Shown here one piece after another: positions 43,146-54,419 of a stretch of DNA of 64,000 bases (the first letter of the stretch is position 1; every line of letters starts with the position of its first letter). Below the pieces are notes generated by a model, which was not told the DNA's origin, ran no database searches, and saw only the letters and a list, made by a program, of their open reading frames with translations. A program made the translations under genes and the position numbers. The DNA is taken from NCBI GenBank assembly GCA_963768715.1, contig CAVYJC010000011.1, positions 682,001 to 746,000 of the forward strand, read 5' to 3'. This DNA is from DATKEJ01 sp963768715. Its GTDB lineage: Bacteria > Bacteroidota > Rhodothermia > Rhodothermales > DATKEJ01.

Positions 43146-44398
43146 GCGTTTTCGAAAGCCAGGGATGCTTTGAAGTTCGGATCGTTGTAGGGCACTGTCG
43201 CATGCCGGGCGGCCCTCAGGACAATCAGCCCAACGAAGAGTGACACCATCCCTAACCAGGCAGTGATGTCAATCATCTCGACATTGAAATGATGGCTTAG
43301 CGCCGGCATTGACAGCCAGAAGAGGTCCATAAAATGGACCAGAAGAAACCAGAATCCCATCGCGTAGAGCATCCACTTTGTCCGTTTGGCCGATCGCAGC
43401 ATCAGCATCATGAACGGAATAATGAAATGGCAGAACAGGAGCGCGAGGGAGACGATCACCCACGATCCTTCGATCCTCTCTCTGAACCAAATCGTCTCCT
43501 CGGGGAGGTTGCCGTACCAGATCAGCATGTACTGGCTAAAGGCGATGTAGGCCCAGAACACGGTAAATCCAAACATGAACTTACCGAGGTCATGATAGTG
43601 TTCGACAGTAATGACCTTCCTGAGATAACCACCGCGCTGCAGGAAAAGTGCTACGAGCACGATGACTGCATGGATGACAAAGAAGGAACCGGCAAAGAAA
43701 TAGACCCCGAACATCGTCGAGAACCAGTGGGGGTCTAACGTCATGAGCAGATCGATGCCGGCGAAAGCCGTCGTAAACGAGAGGACCACCAGACCCCAGG
43801 CACTGGTCTTGCGCTCTGCGGCTCCGCGACCTGGTTGTGGATCAACGTCCTGGTCGATGGAAAGCCGGTAAAGGCGCGTGGATATGTAGATCCACATCGC
43901 GAAATAGAACACGAGCCGGGCGAGGAAGAAACCGGTATTGAGATAGCCCCGCTTGCCCGCGAGAACGGCATCATACTCGGGACCGCCAACGACATACAAC
44001 CCTTCGTGCGTCCAGTGATACAGATCGTGCATCCCGAGTATGATCGGTATGGCAAGTATCGCTAGAACTGGAAAATTCAACATCAGCACTTCGGAAATGC
44101 GGCGAACAACCACACTCCAGGATGCTTTCGTAAGGTGCTGAATGAGAACGAAGAACATGCCCCCCAACGAAACGCTGAGACAGAACGCCCATGCAGTCAG
44201 GTAAGAGAAATAGAACCTTTTGGAGAAAAGGTGCTCCCCATCGCCGCTCAACGCCAGCACCAGCGTAACGACCAGCAACGCGATGCCGAGCCCGATCGGT
44301 ACCGCCCACGAACGCGACTCCGGCGTGAACCGATATGGTTCGGGCGCCTTGTCGTCGGTTCGCCCCACAGGGTCGAGAAGTTTCAAAAGAAAGTTCAT
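43142..44398 (-). CDS. actF: Alternative complex III subunit ActF (NrfD/ActC-like membrane subunit paralogue)
   Basis: The ATG at 44398 starts MNFLLKLLDPVG, 11 bases after actE. The protein has about ten membrane helices and the ActF-specific patterns FSYLTAWAFCLSVSLGGMFF, LTKASWSVVVRRISE, HDLYHWTHEG and KFMFGFTVFWAYIAFSQYM. ActF lacks cofactors and, together with ActC, forms the proton-translocating membrane part of ACIII. Confidence 0.93.
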   Translation of the reverse strand: MNFLLKLLDPVGRTDDKAPEPYRFTPESRSWAVPIGLGIALLVVTLVLALSGDGEHLFSKRFYFSYLTAWAFCLSVSLGGMFFVLIQHLTKASWSVVVRRISEVLMLNFPVLAILAIPIILGMHDLYHWTHEGLYVVGGPEYDAVLAGKRGYLNTGFFLARLVFYFAMWIYISTRLYRLSIDQDVDPQPGRGAAERKTSAWGLVVLSFTTAFAGIDLLMTLDPHWFSTMFGVYFFAGSFFVIHAVIVLVALFLQRGGYLRKVITVEHYHDLGKFMFGFTVFWAYIAFSQYMLIWYGNLPEETIWFRERIEGSWVIVSLALLFCHFIIPFMMLMLRSAKRTKWMLYAMGFWFLLVHFMDLFWLSMPALSHHFNVEMIDITAWLGMVSLFVGLIVLRAARHATVPYNDPNFKASLAFENA

Positions 44399-44409
44399 AT
44401 CCCGTTTGC

Positions 44410-45042
44410 CTATTGCGACCCTGTCGGTTGAAGTTCGGACTGGACCTCGGCCGGAACGTCCGCCGCACCGGCATTCTGGCTGCGCTGGAGCGCCCTTACA
44501 TACGAAATAATCGCCCACCGGTCTTTCGGCGGCACCTGGTATCCGTAACCCGGCATGGTGCGGATCCCGTTCGTGATGACGTTGAACAGATACCCGTCCT
44601 CTACCGAGCGGAGACGGTCGTCGTGGTAGGACGGTGCAGGCACCATACCGTAGTTACCCGTCGAAATGACGCCTTTCCCATCCCCCGCTTTCCCGTGACA
44701 GGGCGAGCAGTTGATGTTGAATCGCTGCTGACCTCTCGCCAGCAGCTCGGCATCAACGGCGACCGGTATCTTCTTGACGAACGATCCGTCCGCTTCCTTG
44801 CCATAGTAGAATCGGGTGTCCTCGTTGAGATGTCCGCGGGCAATCGTACCCGGAACCGGCGGACGCATGGCCCTGCCGTCTGCAAAGAAAGAGTTCGCCT
44901 CCTGAGGCTCGAAACGTTCCTGGAAGTCCATATTCAGGACGGGATGGACGGGCGGCTCGTGGGACACCGTCCCGCGACAACCGGTCACGGCCATCGACGC
45001 AAACAATGTTGCGAGGAGTTTATGATGCAATTTTCCTGTCAT
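44410..45042 (-). CDS. actE: Alternative complex III subunit ActE (mono-haem cytochrome c lipoprotein)
   Basis: 210 residues: lipobox MAVTGC at about Cys22, a basic DGRAMRPPVPGTIARG stretch typical of ActE, and the haem site INCSPCHGKAGDGKG, followed by distal methionine in GIRTMPGYG. It overlaps ActD by four bases. It carries electrons from the ActA cytochrome towards the oxidase and is anchored in the membrane by its lipid. Confidence 0.94.
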   Translation of the reverse strand: MTGKLHHKLLATLFASMAVTGCRGTVSHEPPVHPVLNMDFQERFEPQEANSFFADGRAMRPPVPGTIARGHLNEDTRFYYGKEADGSFVKKIPVAVDAELLARGQQRFNINCSPCHGKAGDGKGVISTGNYGMVPAPSYHDDRLRSVEDGYLFNVITNGIRTMPGYGYQVPPKDRWAIISYVRALQRSQNAGAADVPAEVQSELQPTGSQ

Positions 45043-45604
45043 ACGTGGACTTCTTCGAAGCCGAGATCCTCGATCACCTCGACATGTACCGCTCCGAGCT
45101 TTTCCAGCAGCTGCCGGCAGTTGGTTTCATTGAACTGCGGATCCTTCTGCTCAATGTGCAAGAAGAAGCCGTCGTCCGATACCCGGAGGAAGCGCTTGGA
45201 ATAAAAGAGCGGATTGTATGGCCTTGGGAGCCTGTTCAGCGTAAACATCCCAAACACGGCTGCAAGCGCGGCGAACAGGATCGTCAACTCGAACATGATG
45301 GGTATCGACGGTTCGAGGGCGAAGAACGGCTTCCCGCTGATATCGAGCGGATAGTCGACGCCCCCCATCCACCACTGCATTAGATATCCGGCCAGACACC
45401 CCGTAACCGCGCCGCCGAACACGACAAAACCCAGCAGCGACTGCCCAAGCCCCATCGCCTTGTCCATCCCGTGAATCGGAAAGGGACTGTGCGCGTCGAA
45501 CTTTTTGTAGCCGGCATCGCGAACGCCCGCTGCCGCTTTGAGCAGCGCACCAGCGTGCTCAAACTGAGCGAGCACACCAAACACTCTCGAGTTCTCAGAA
45601 GCAC

Positions 45605-45608
<4 letters not shown>
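45039..45608 (-). CDS. actD: Alternative complex III subunit ActD (DUF3341)
   Basis: 189 residues: an N-terminal soluble domain (ENSRVFGVLAQFEHAGALLK, DAHSPFPIHGMDKAMG, the conserved P-F-P-[IV]-H-G), followed by two membrane helices with LGFVVFGGAVTGCLAGYL and IMFELTILFAALAAVFG. Overlaps at both ends couple it to actC and actE. It is a structural subunit without cofactors. Confidence 0.94.
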
Positions 45609-47065
<1,457 letters not shown>

Positions 47066-47081
47066 CTGGCAGATTTTCTTG

Positions 47082-50000
47082 TCAGGAGGCGGCCTCCTCG
47101 AGCGCCGGATTGGGATTCCTCAGTCGCGCCAGGTATGACGTCCTGGGCTTAATGGCCAGTTCGGCCAGCAGCTCGTAGGCCCGCGGATTTGCCTTCCGGG
47201 CAACTACCGTGCTCTTTTCATCAGCGATGTTGCCGAACGAGATCGCCTGGGACGGGCACGCCTGCTGGCAAGCCGTCTGCACCTCGCCGTCGGCGATCAA
47301 TCGATCATCACGCCTTGCATGCACGCCCGCTTCGCGAATCCGCTGAATGCAGTACGTGCACTTCTCCATGACCCCACGGAAACGCACGGTTACGTTCGGG
47401 TTCTGCGCCATGCGAACCTGCGTCGGAAGCGTCTTGGTCCAGTTGAAAAAGTTGAACCGGCGCACTTTGTAAGGACAGTTATTCGCGCAGTATCGAGTGC
47501 CGATGCAGCGGTTGTAGACCATCACGTTCAACCCGTCGGGTGAGTGAACCGTCGCCGCGACCGGACAAACTGATTCGCACGGGGCATTCTCACACTGAAC
47601 GCACATCATCGGCTGCATGACCATGCCGGGCGTTGAGACATCGTCACCTGTGAAGTAGCGGTCCAGACGCACCCAGTGCATCTCACGCCCGTGCGAGACC
47701 GACTCCTTCCCTACCACCTGAATATTGTTCTCACTCTGGCACGCTACCACGCAGGCGTTGCAACCGGTGCAAGCGTTGAGATCGATGGCCATCCCCCACT
47801 GATGCTTGTGGTAAAGAGACCGGGTGAACTTTTCCGAGTCTCTCGGATGACGGTCCTCCCAAAGTGTAGGGTACTCCGACCACGGCTCTTCACCCTCGAT
47901 CGGCGGCACCTCTTCTCGCGCAAAGGACGGATCCTTCTTGAATTCCTCCACCGTCGCCATGCGAACAATCGGACGCCCTTCCATCGAGGGATGGTCCTGT
48001 GTGGAGGCCAGCATATAATCCGAATCGATCTTTTCGACTTTCACGCCGGATATCACAGGCTCGCCGGCCGCACTCAGCAGTGGCATGACACTCGCGCCGA
48101 TTCCGTTAGCGAGTGCGCCGCCGTTGTATACGTCGACGTCAATATTGAAGAACTCGTACAGGCTTGTCGGGCGGTCCGAGTCAATGTCGCGACCGTATCC
48201 CGAAGCCACCGCAATGGAGCCGTTCGCCTGGCCGGGACCAATCCACACGGGCAATTCTATACTTCCACCGTTCGCAGTCAGCCGCACGACGTCCGCATAG
48301 TGTTTTCCTTCGCGCAACGCGACGTCGACGCCCAGGTCACGTGCCGTCTGAGCACTCATCACGGCCACGTTGTCCCACACGAGTTTCGAAACCGGATCCG
48401 GAAGCTCCTGCAGCCAGGCATTGTTGGAGAAGGATCCGTCGTAAAGCTTGCGATCGGGTCGAACCACGACTTCGATTCCCGTAGGAGCCGCCGTCTCGTC
48501 CAGCAGGCCGTCGATGCTCCCCGAAGCCGAGACCGAGACCTTCGGGTACGTCGAACCGGCAATGAATCCGTCGTGCACGACCCTCCTCCAGCCGGCCTCG
48601 AAATCACCGGATATGAGTCCGGCCCAGTTGTCACGAACGAACTCATATCCCGACTTCAGCCCAGACGTCGTGAAGGCGCCGAGCACCTCGATCGAAGACT
48701 TGGCATCCTCGTACAGTGGGGCAATCAGCGGTTGCACGACAGAAGGCGTACCGTCGTATGACCGGCCGTCACCCCATGCCTCGAGATAATGCGCGGCCGG
48801 CACGTGCCAAGTCGCCAGCCGGGCCGTTTCATCCACGTGCAGTCCGACATGAACCGACGTGGCAACCTTCCCGAGCGCTTCGGAAAATCCGAGCGAAACC
48901 GGCGTCGAGTACGCCGGATTCCGATTGATAATGAGTACAAAGTCATAGGCGCCGGAATTCATCGCGGCGACTGTGTCTGTCAAGTCGGCCGTCGGAGTGA
49001 CAGATTCGTCATCCAGGCCAAATAGTTCGACTGTCGAACCCGTGTTCCCCAGGGCGGCGTTGATTACCGCACATGCGGCATGCACAGACGCCGGCTGCGT
49101 ATGTCCGGCGACGAGTACGGAGGCGCCACGATTTGCCTTGAGATCCTCGGCGACGACGTCCAGCCATTTGGCGGCATCGCCACTCACGTCGGATCCTGCG
49201 GATGAGAGCCCCAGTCTCTTGGCCAGTCCAATAACAAGCGCTCCGACCTCAGTCGCTCTCACAGGCATCCGGTGATCGGCCATACCTCCCGTGAGAGAAT
49301 AGGTGCTCTCGAATACATAGAGCCGGCTCATGTCGTCATCGGTGGACATCACCCGGCGGCTCTCGGCATACGATCTCGCGTTCTCGACGTGGTTCGGATC
49401 GTCGCCGTTGAGAAAGTCAGCGTCAAAACTGACGATGACTTTCGCGTTATCGAAGCGGAATCGAGGTCTTACGGATTGACCGAGCGCGGACGAGTACCCC
49501 GTTTCGGCCTTTCTCGTGCCGGCCGGCGCATAGGACACCCACTTCAAGGAAGCGACACGGCCCGCGAGCGATCGCCGCAACGCGGCCTCGGTCATCGAGG
49601 ACGATGGCTCGGCGATGACGAGCATGCGCGTAGCGGGATCAATTGCCGCGGCGACCGTGGCGAAGTCGGACCAGGCGGCTCGACTTCCACCTTTGAGCAC
49701 GTGCTTGGATCGATCCGGGTCATATAGTCCCAAGACCGATGCCTGCTCGAACACGCCCGCAGCGCCCACGGAGCCGGGATGATCGGGGTTGCCTTCCACC
49801 TTGGTGGGTCGCCCCTCATGCGACTCGACGAGCAGCGGCCTAAGCACGCCGTCGAACGGCATGGAGGTCGCGTAATTCAGCGGAATGCCCGGGATAATCT
49901 CCTCGGGCTTTCTCGTATAGGGAAGGATGTTTTCGACCGGCCGCCGGCAGGCGGTCAAGCCGGCCATCGCCATCGAGGCGCCGATAATTTTGACGAAATC

Positions 50001-50198
50001 GCGCCGTGACGAAGCCGTCGGATCGCCCACAGCACCAGGAGCAAACTCACCGGCATTGAGCGTCTGGAATTCGTCCGTCTCACTCTTGTGATCGAGACTC
50101 CGCCAGGCTCGACTGCCACGATTGGACGAATCGTCCACCTCAGACTCTCCGAGGACTGGCAAAGAGATCATCTCGACGTCTTTCAAGGAATCGGCCAT
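47082..50198 (-). CDS. actB: Alternative complex III subunit ActB (fused molybdopterin-like and iron-sulfur protein)
   Basis: 1038 residues. A Tat signal SSRRDFVKIIGASMA (about 63-77) ends in LTAC. The first 680 residues are a molybdopterin-oxidoreductase-like domain (B1) without cofactor residues. The C-terminal B2 part has four ferredoxin-like cysteine sets: DLNACTGCNACVVACQSEN, CVQCENAPCESVCPV, RCIGTRYCANNCPYK and CTYCIQRI with QQACPSQA. These bind three [4Fe-4S] and one [3Fe-4S] cluster. It passes electrons from menaquinol towards ActA. Confidence 0.96.
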   Translation of the reverse strand: MADSLKDVEMISLPVLGESEVDDSSNRGSRAWRSLDHKSETDEFQTLNAGEFAPGAVGDPTASSRRDFVKIIGASMAMAGLTACRRPVENILPYTRKPEEIIPGIPLNYATSMPFDGVLRPLLVESHEGRPTKVEGNPDHPGSVGAAGVFEQASVLGLYDPDRSKHVLKGGSRAAWSDFATVAAAIDPATRMLVIAEPSSSMTEAALRRSLAGRVASLKWVSYAPAGTRKAETGYSSALGQSVRPRFRFDNAKVIVSFDADFLNGDDPNHVENARSYAESRRVMSTDDDMSRLYVFESTYSLTGGMADHRMPVRATEVGALVIGLAKRLGLSSAGSDVSGDAAKWLDVVAEDLKANRGASVLVAGHTQPASVHAACAVINAALGNTGSTVELFGLDDESVTPTADLTDTVAAMNSGAYDFVLIINRNPAYSTPVSLGFSEALGKVATSVHVGLHVDETARLATWHVPAAHYLEAWGDGRSYDGTPSVVQPLIAPLYEDAKSSIEVLGAFTTSGLKSGYEFVRDNWAGLISGDFEAGWRRVVHDGFIAGSTYPKVSVSASGSIDGLLDETAAPTGIEVVVRPDRKLYDGSFSNNAWLQELPDPVSKLVWDNVAVMSAQTARDLGVDVALREGKHYADVVRLTANGGSIELPVWIGPGQANGSIAVASGYGRDIDSDRPTSLYEFFNIDVDVYNGGALANGIGASVMPLLSAAGEPVISGVKVEKIDSDYMLASTQDHPSMEGRPIVRMATVEEFKKDPSFAREEVPPIEGEEPWSEYPTLWEDRHPRDSEKFTRSLYHKHQWGMAIDLNACTGCNACVVACQSENNIQVVGKESVSHGREMHWVRLDRYFTGDDVSTPGMVMQPMMCVQCENAPCESVCPVAATVHSPDGLNVMVYNRCIGTRYCANNCPYKVRRFNFFNWTKTLPTQVRMAQNPNVTVRFRGVMEKCTYCIQRIREAGVHARRDDRLIADGEVQTACQQACPSQAISFGNIADEKSTVVARKANPRAYELLAELAIKPRTSYLARLRNPNPALEEAAS

Positions 50199-50199
50199 A

Positions 50200-50847
50200 T
50201 TAGTAATGACATCCTGAGCAGTCGGTTGGCGGATAAATCCCCTCCGCCTCGATTCGCTGCTTGTTCTGTTCGATTTGGTCGGAAGCAGGCTGGAAGCCCA
50301 TCTTCGTCACTTGCTCCGGCGGCCTCAGGTACTGTTCCGGGTTGCGGTGGCAGTTGAGGCACCATCCCATAGACAAGGGCTCACGCTGTGTCACCACCGG
50401 CATTTGATCGATCCGACCATGGCACGTCTCGCAACCGACACCCACCCGCACATGAACGCCGTGGTCAAAATGCGCAAAGTCGGGAAGGTGATGCACCTTG
50501 AGCCATTTCACCGGCACATCGTTAGCCCAACTCTCTCGCACTGGAAGGAGCTTGAGCGACTCCTTTCGAATCGCAGTATGGCAGTTCATGCATGTCTGCG
50601 TCGACGGCACATTGGAGTGAGCCGACTCCTCGACAAAGCTGTGGCAATACCGGCAATCAAGGCCAAACTGACCGACGTGCTGCTCATGGCTGTACGGAAC
50701 GGGCTGAATCGGTTGATAGCCTACATCCGTGTACGATGGTGAGAAGTAGTACCAAACGACAGCGATCGTCAAGATCCCACCGCCTAAAAGAGCACCTAGC
50801 GTGAGTACAGGTAACCTATTCGCCTTCTTCGAAAATATTTGGGGCAT
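50200..50847 (-). CDS. actA: Alternative complex III subunit ActA (pentahaem cytochrome c)
   Basis: The ATG at 50847 opens MPQIFSKKANRLPVLTLGAL, an N-terminal membrane anchor. Five CxxCH haem sites are present in order: CRYCH, CMNCH, CETCH, CLNCH and CSGCH. Extra histidines (HHLPDFAHFDHGVH) supply distal ligands. It is the first gene of the 13-gene respiratory operon, and actB starts one base after its stop. Upstream in-frame sequence to 50907 has no ATG support. Confidence 0.95.
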   Translation of the reverse strand: MPQIFSKKANRLPVLTLGALLGGGILTIAVVWYYFSPSYTDVGYQPIQPVPYSHEQHVGQFGLDCRYCHSFVEESAHSNVPSTQTCMNCHTAIRKESLKLLPVRESWANDVPVKWLKVHHLPDFAHFDHGVHVRVGVGCETCHGRIDQMPVVTQREPLSMGWCLNCHRNPEQYLRPPEQVTKMGFQPASDQIEQNKQRIEAEGIYPPTDCSGCHY

Positions 50848-51251
50848 CCTGTACGGATCGTCGTGGATAAGACAATATCGAGAAGGGTGGTTTTCCCGAC
50901 GCCCCAAACTATCGCGGCCCCGGAAATCGGCGCTTTGAATTTAGGTTGAATACGCCGCCTGCAAGACAACGCGCAAGCTTCCGCTGAGAGACCTGCCGCA
51001 TTTCTCTTAAGCGAATTGACCCCTACTTCATTGTACAATCGTTGTCGACCGGACCCGAATACTGCATGGTTCGGGGTTCGTAGTCATCCCCGCGCGGCCC
51101 TGGTCAGCGTACCCCGAAGAGTCTGGGACATGAATGGGCGGGGATTCAGCAGGACGCAACAACAATTGATGGACACGGAACGATGAATGGCTTCCGCATG
51201 CCGAGCCTCGGGGCAGGCTCCCGGACTTTGGACGTCGGGCCTCCGGACGTC
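50848..51251. other. 404-bp intergenic region upstream of the act-cta operon
   Basis: Separates rpoD (3' side) from actA (5' side) on the same strand and should contain the promoter of the respiratory operon. I see no tRNA, small gene, heptad array or clear hairpin. The small ORF at 50796-51038 on the minus strand is not convincing. Confidence 0.45.
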
Positions 51252-52091
51252 TTACCCGATATGAATCTGCAGCTCGTCTCGGCGGTGTTTCTGACGAAGC
51301 TTGCGGAGCGCTTTCTCTTTAATCTGGCGGACTCGCTCTCGCGTCAAATTGAACCGCTGTCCGATTTCTTCCAGCGTCAAGGGATGTTCGCGACCAATGC
51401 CGAAGTAAAGACGGGTAATCTCAGCCTCCCGCGGGTGCAGCATGCCGAGTGCGCGCTCGATGTCGATCTTTAGCGACTCTTCCAGAAGCATGTCGTCCGG
51501 CGACGTGCCGTCCTCATTCGGAAGGATGTCGAGCAAGCTGTTGTCGTCGTCCTCATTGAACGGGGCGTCCATGGACAGATGGCGACCGGTGTGCTGCATC
51601 GCCTCACGCACTTTCTCGACGTCGACCTCCAGTTCGGCGGCCAGTTCCTCAATGTTCGGCGCGCGGTCATGGCGCTGGGCAAGCCGAGCGCTCGTCTTGC
51701 GAATCTTCGAAATCGTTCCGATACGATTCAGCGGAAGTCGAACGACGCGACTTTGTTCGGCAAGAGCCTGAAGGATCGCCTGACGGATCCACCAAACCGC
51801 ATAGGAGATGAACTTGAATCCCCTCGTCTCATCAAAACGCTGAGCGGCTTTGATGAGCCCGTAGTTCCCCTCATTGATCAAGTCGGCCAAAGACAAACCT
51901 TGTCCTTGATACTTTTTCGCGACGGAGACCACAAAGCGCAGATTGGCCCGTGTCAAACGGTGCAGGGCATCCTGATCACCCTGCTTTATGCGCCTTGCAA
52001 GTGAAACCTCCTCTTCTGGAAGAAGCAACGGAATCTGACCAATTTCCTGAAGGTATTGGTCCAGCATCCGCTGCTGACGGGGTACGAACAT
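51252..52091 (-). CDS. rpoD: Primary sigma factor RpoD (SigA), short form
   Basis: 279 residues, the compact form without region 1.1 or the non-conserved domain, normal for Bacteroidota. Region 1.2: LDQYLQEIGQIPLL. Region 2: NLRFVVSVAKKYQGQGLSLA, DLINEGNYGLIKAAQRFDE and GFKFISYAVWWIRQAILQAL. Region 3: NRIGTISKIRKTSARLAQ. Region 4: YFGIGREHPLTLEEIGQRFN and LTRERVRQIKEKALRKLR. It directs housekeeping transcription. It is separated from the act operon by 404 bp. Confidence 0.97.
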   Translation of the reverse strand: MFVPRQQRMLDQYLQEIGQIPLLLPEEEVSLARRIKQGDQDALHRLTRANLRFVVSVAKKYQGQGLSLADLINEGNYGLIKAAQRFDETRGFKFISYAVWWIRQAILQALAEQSRVVRLPLNRIGTISKIRKTSARLAQRHDRAPNIEELAAELEVDVEKVREAMQHTGRHLSMDAPFNEDDDNSLLDILPNEDGTSPDDMLLEESLKIDIERALGMLHPREAEITRLYFGIGREHPLTLEEIGQRFNLTRERVRQIKEKALRKLRQKHRRDELQIHIG

Positions 52092-52336
52092 CTAGTTTCT
52101 CTCAGTCTAACTGTAGAAGTTTTCTATGCGTTGGTCGCGTTTGGTTCCTGGCACCGGGACGACAACTTGCAATAAACGCGAAGCACGCCCTAAAGGTTCT
52201 TTTCTTTTTGCAAACTGTTGATTGTGCCCCGGTGCCTACGGTGCACCCAGTTATACGCGCAAGGTTCCCAACACGACCGTGACGCTTATTCGGAAACGGC
52301 TCCAGGAATATCCCAGCCTCGAATCCAACACTCCGA

Positions 52337-53004
52337 TCAGTTCACGCCGTCGAAAAACCTGAATCGTCGCTCGTCAACGGTCTGATCTGCTAAAGAGATG
52401 GGTGTCTGTTCGACGGACCATTCCGGCTGGACGGCGTCGGCGAGAGACTGCTCGCTGTAGAAATGACGCGTCGTGACCGGGAACGGACGATCTGTCGTGT
52501 CGGCAAGCATTACAGTGCGCGACACACGCAATGCCTGCTGCCATCCCGGAGCACGATAAGACTCATCTAAGAGACATGTAGAATGACCTGTTCAGCGCAT
52601 CCGGATTGAAGGCGCTGAACTGAAAAGGATCGAGCACCACTTTTCGGTACGATTTCCGGCCTCGATAATGCGTCTCGACACGATTCCGAACAACCCAGGC
52701 GACAAGCTCCTGTTCGTGCGGTTCACTCGACTCGGAAAAGACGCAACGAGCAAGCCACAGAATCGCCTCCCTACGCTTCTTCCTGTCGGCCAGCAACGTT
52801 TCACGCTCCAGCTCAGGCGCCGTCGGGATGAGAATGGGGCTTCCTTCCGTTGAAGTCGTCGCTTCGACCGCTTCCGCCGAGCGGCTTCGTTTCTACAGAG
52901 GCCACGAATCCACACGCCATGACGGCAAGGGCTAAAAGCATGGCGATCGCAGGGCGTTTGCCCTGACGAAACGCATCGCTCGTACGTAAGCCTCCTGATC
53001 TCAT
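52337..53004 (-). pseudogene. SleB/cell-wall-hydrolase-family protein split by two apparent +1 insertions
   Basis: Three frames together give one 221-residue exported hydrolase. The first (from ATG 53004) has a signal anchor AIAMLLALAVMACGF and is lost near 52860-52880. The second holds the catalytic domain: ILWLARCVFSESSEPHEQEL with the likely Glu, VAWVVRNRVETHYRG and VVLDPFQFSAF, ending at YMSLR. At about 52572 an extra base again breaks the frame; the third gives DESYRAPGWQQALRVSRTVM, then RPFPVTTRHFYSEQSL and FRFFDGVN, the normal family end. Removing one base at each site gives a smooth match to spore-cortex-lytic-type cell wall hydrolases of non-sporulating bacteria. Confidence 0.75.
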
Positions 53005-53221
53005 TTGCGTAACACTGTTATAACGCAAAGCTTTACCTCAACATTCGTCCGCGATTGCTTCCGTGTTTGCGGACAAAGACCTCCTAAACGGTCTCAGGAA
53101 CCCCTTGTTTCAAGGTAATCGCCTCCCAATCGCCTCGTAAAAGCGGTTTTGTCTGGTGTTTCGCCGTTTCTTGACGCTGTTTTAGCCGGGCCTTCATTTC
53201 GCCTCTCACCTAGCTAAACGC

Positions 53222-53234
53222 GTAATAATATTAC
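53222..53234. promoter_or_regulatory. 13-bp palindrome upstream of pdxB
   Basis: GTAATAATATTAC is a perfect inverted repeat in an AT-rich stretch 12 bp before the pdxB start. It could be an operator or simply AT-rich promoter sequence. Confidence 0.3.
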
Positions 53235-53245
53235 AAATCGGCTAA

Positions 53246-54419
53246 ATGTTGCGAATATTTGCCGATGAAAATATTTCATCGGTCGTCGAATTGTTTCGAC
53301 CGTACGGTCACGTTGCGACGGCTCCGGGGCGTGAAATCACGCGCGATGCCCTGCAAAAAACGGACGTCCTTCTGGTTCGAAGCGTCACTCGGGTGAACGC
53401 CGAACTGCTGGCAAATACCCCCGTTCGATTTGTCGGAACGGCGACGGCTGGAACCGATCACGTCGACGTCGAGGGCCTGCGTTCTCTCGGCGTGCAATTC
53501 GTCCATGCACCCGGCTCGAATGCGCCTTCGGTCGGCGATTACGTCATTGCGGCAATTCTCACTCTCTCGGTGACGGAACGGCGAAGACTCAGGGATTTGA
53601 CGTGTGCCGTCATCGGATGCGGCGCGGTGGGAGGCCGGCTCGCGACGCGCCTGGAAGGATTGGGGCTGGACGTTCTTCGATCGGATCAGCCGCTCGACGA
53701 TGCGCTGAAGCGGGAGAATCTTCCCTTGCCTTTCGTCGACCCGGACGCCGCCATTGAGGCAGCCGACATTGTCACGCTCCACGTGCCACTCCACGACACG
53801 GTCCCCTACTCGACATTCGGCCTCTTGGATGGAGAGCGCATGCGTCATCTAAAGGACACGGCCTGGATCATCAATACCTCGAGAGGTCTTGTGGTTAATG
53901 AGCCGGCGCTCATTCATTGGATGGACAGACATCCAAAGGGTCGTGCGGTAATCGACGTCTGGGCTGACGAGCCCGATCTATCGTGTGAAATGGCACGGAG
54001 GGCGACGCTTGCCACGCCTCACATTGCAGGCTATGCCCTCGAAGGGAAGCGCCGTGCAACGCTCATGCTGCGCGAATGAGTTGGCCGCCTGGCTCGGCGA
54101 GAAAGAATTGGCTTCGGAGACTCCTCCAGAACTCATTATGCTCAAACCTGAACTGCCGAGTGAAGGCTCACAAGACGAGTGGCTGCACTATCTCGTCCGC
54201 TCGGTTTACGACATCGGACGGGACCACCACGCCCTGCTTCCGATCTGCGATCGACCTGCATCCGATCGAGCGAGCTATTTCGAGTCTCTCAGGCACAGCT
54301 ATCCGACCCGTCATGAGTTTTCACGTTATCGTTTGCCCAAACCGCTCGTAGCGCCACACCTCGAAAGTGTCGTCCGCGACGGACTCGGGATGGAGATCGG
54401 AGGCTGGACGTCGGACTAA
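53246..54419 (+). pseudogene. pdxB: 4-phosphoerythronate dehydrogenase, 3' third out of frame by one base
   Basis: The first frame (277 codons) has the PdxB start FADENISSVVELFRPYG, the NAD site VIGCGAVGGRLATRLEG, NTSRGLVVNEPALIHW (catalytic Arg), DVWADEPDLS and PHIAGYALEGKRRAT (catalytic His). It then ends in LRE and stop. The neighbouring frame continues with NELAAWLGEKELASE and ends MEIGGWTSD at 54419. Deleting one G near 54072-54078 fuses them into 390 residues, close to the normal PdxB length of about 380. The enzyme is the second step of pyridoxal 5'-phosphate synthesis. Nearly all catalytic residues are upstream of the lesion, but the lost C-terminal domain forms the dimer. Confidence 0.8.
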
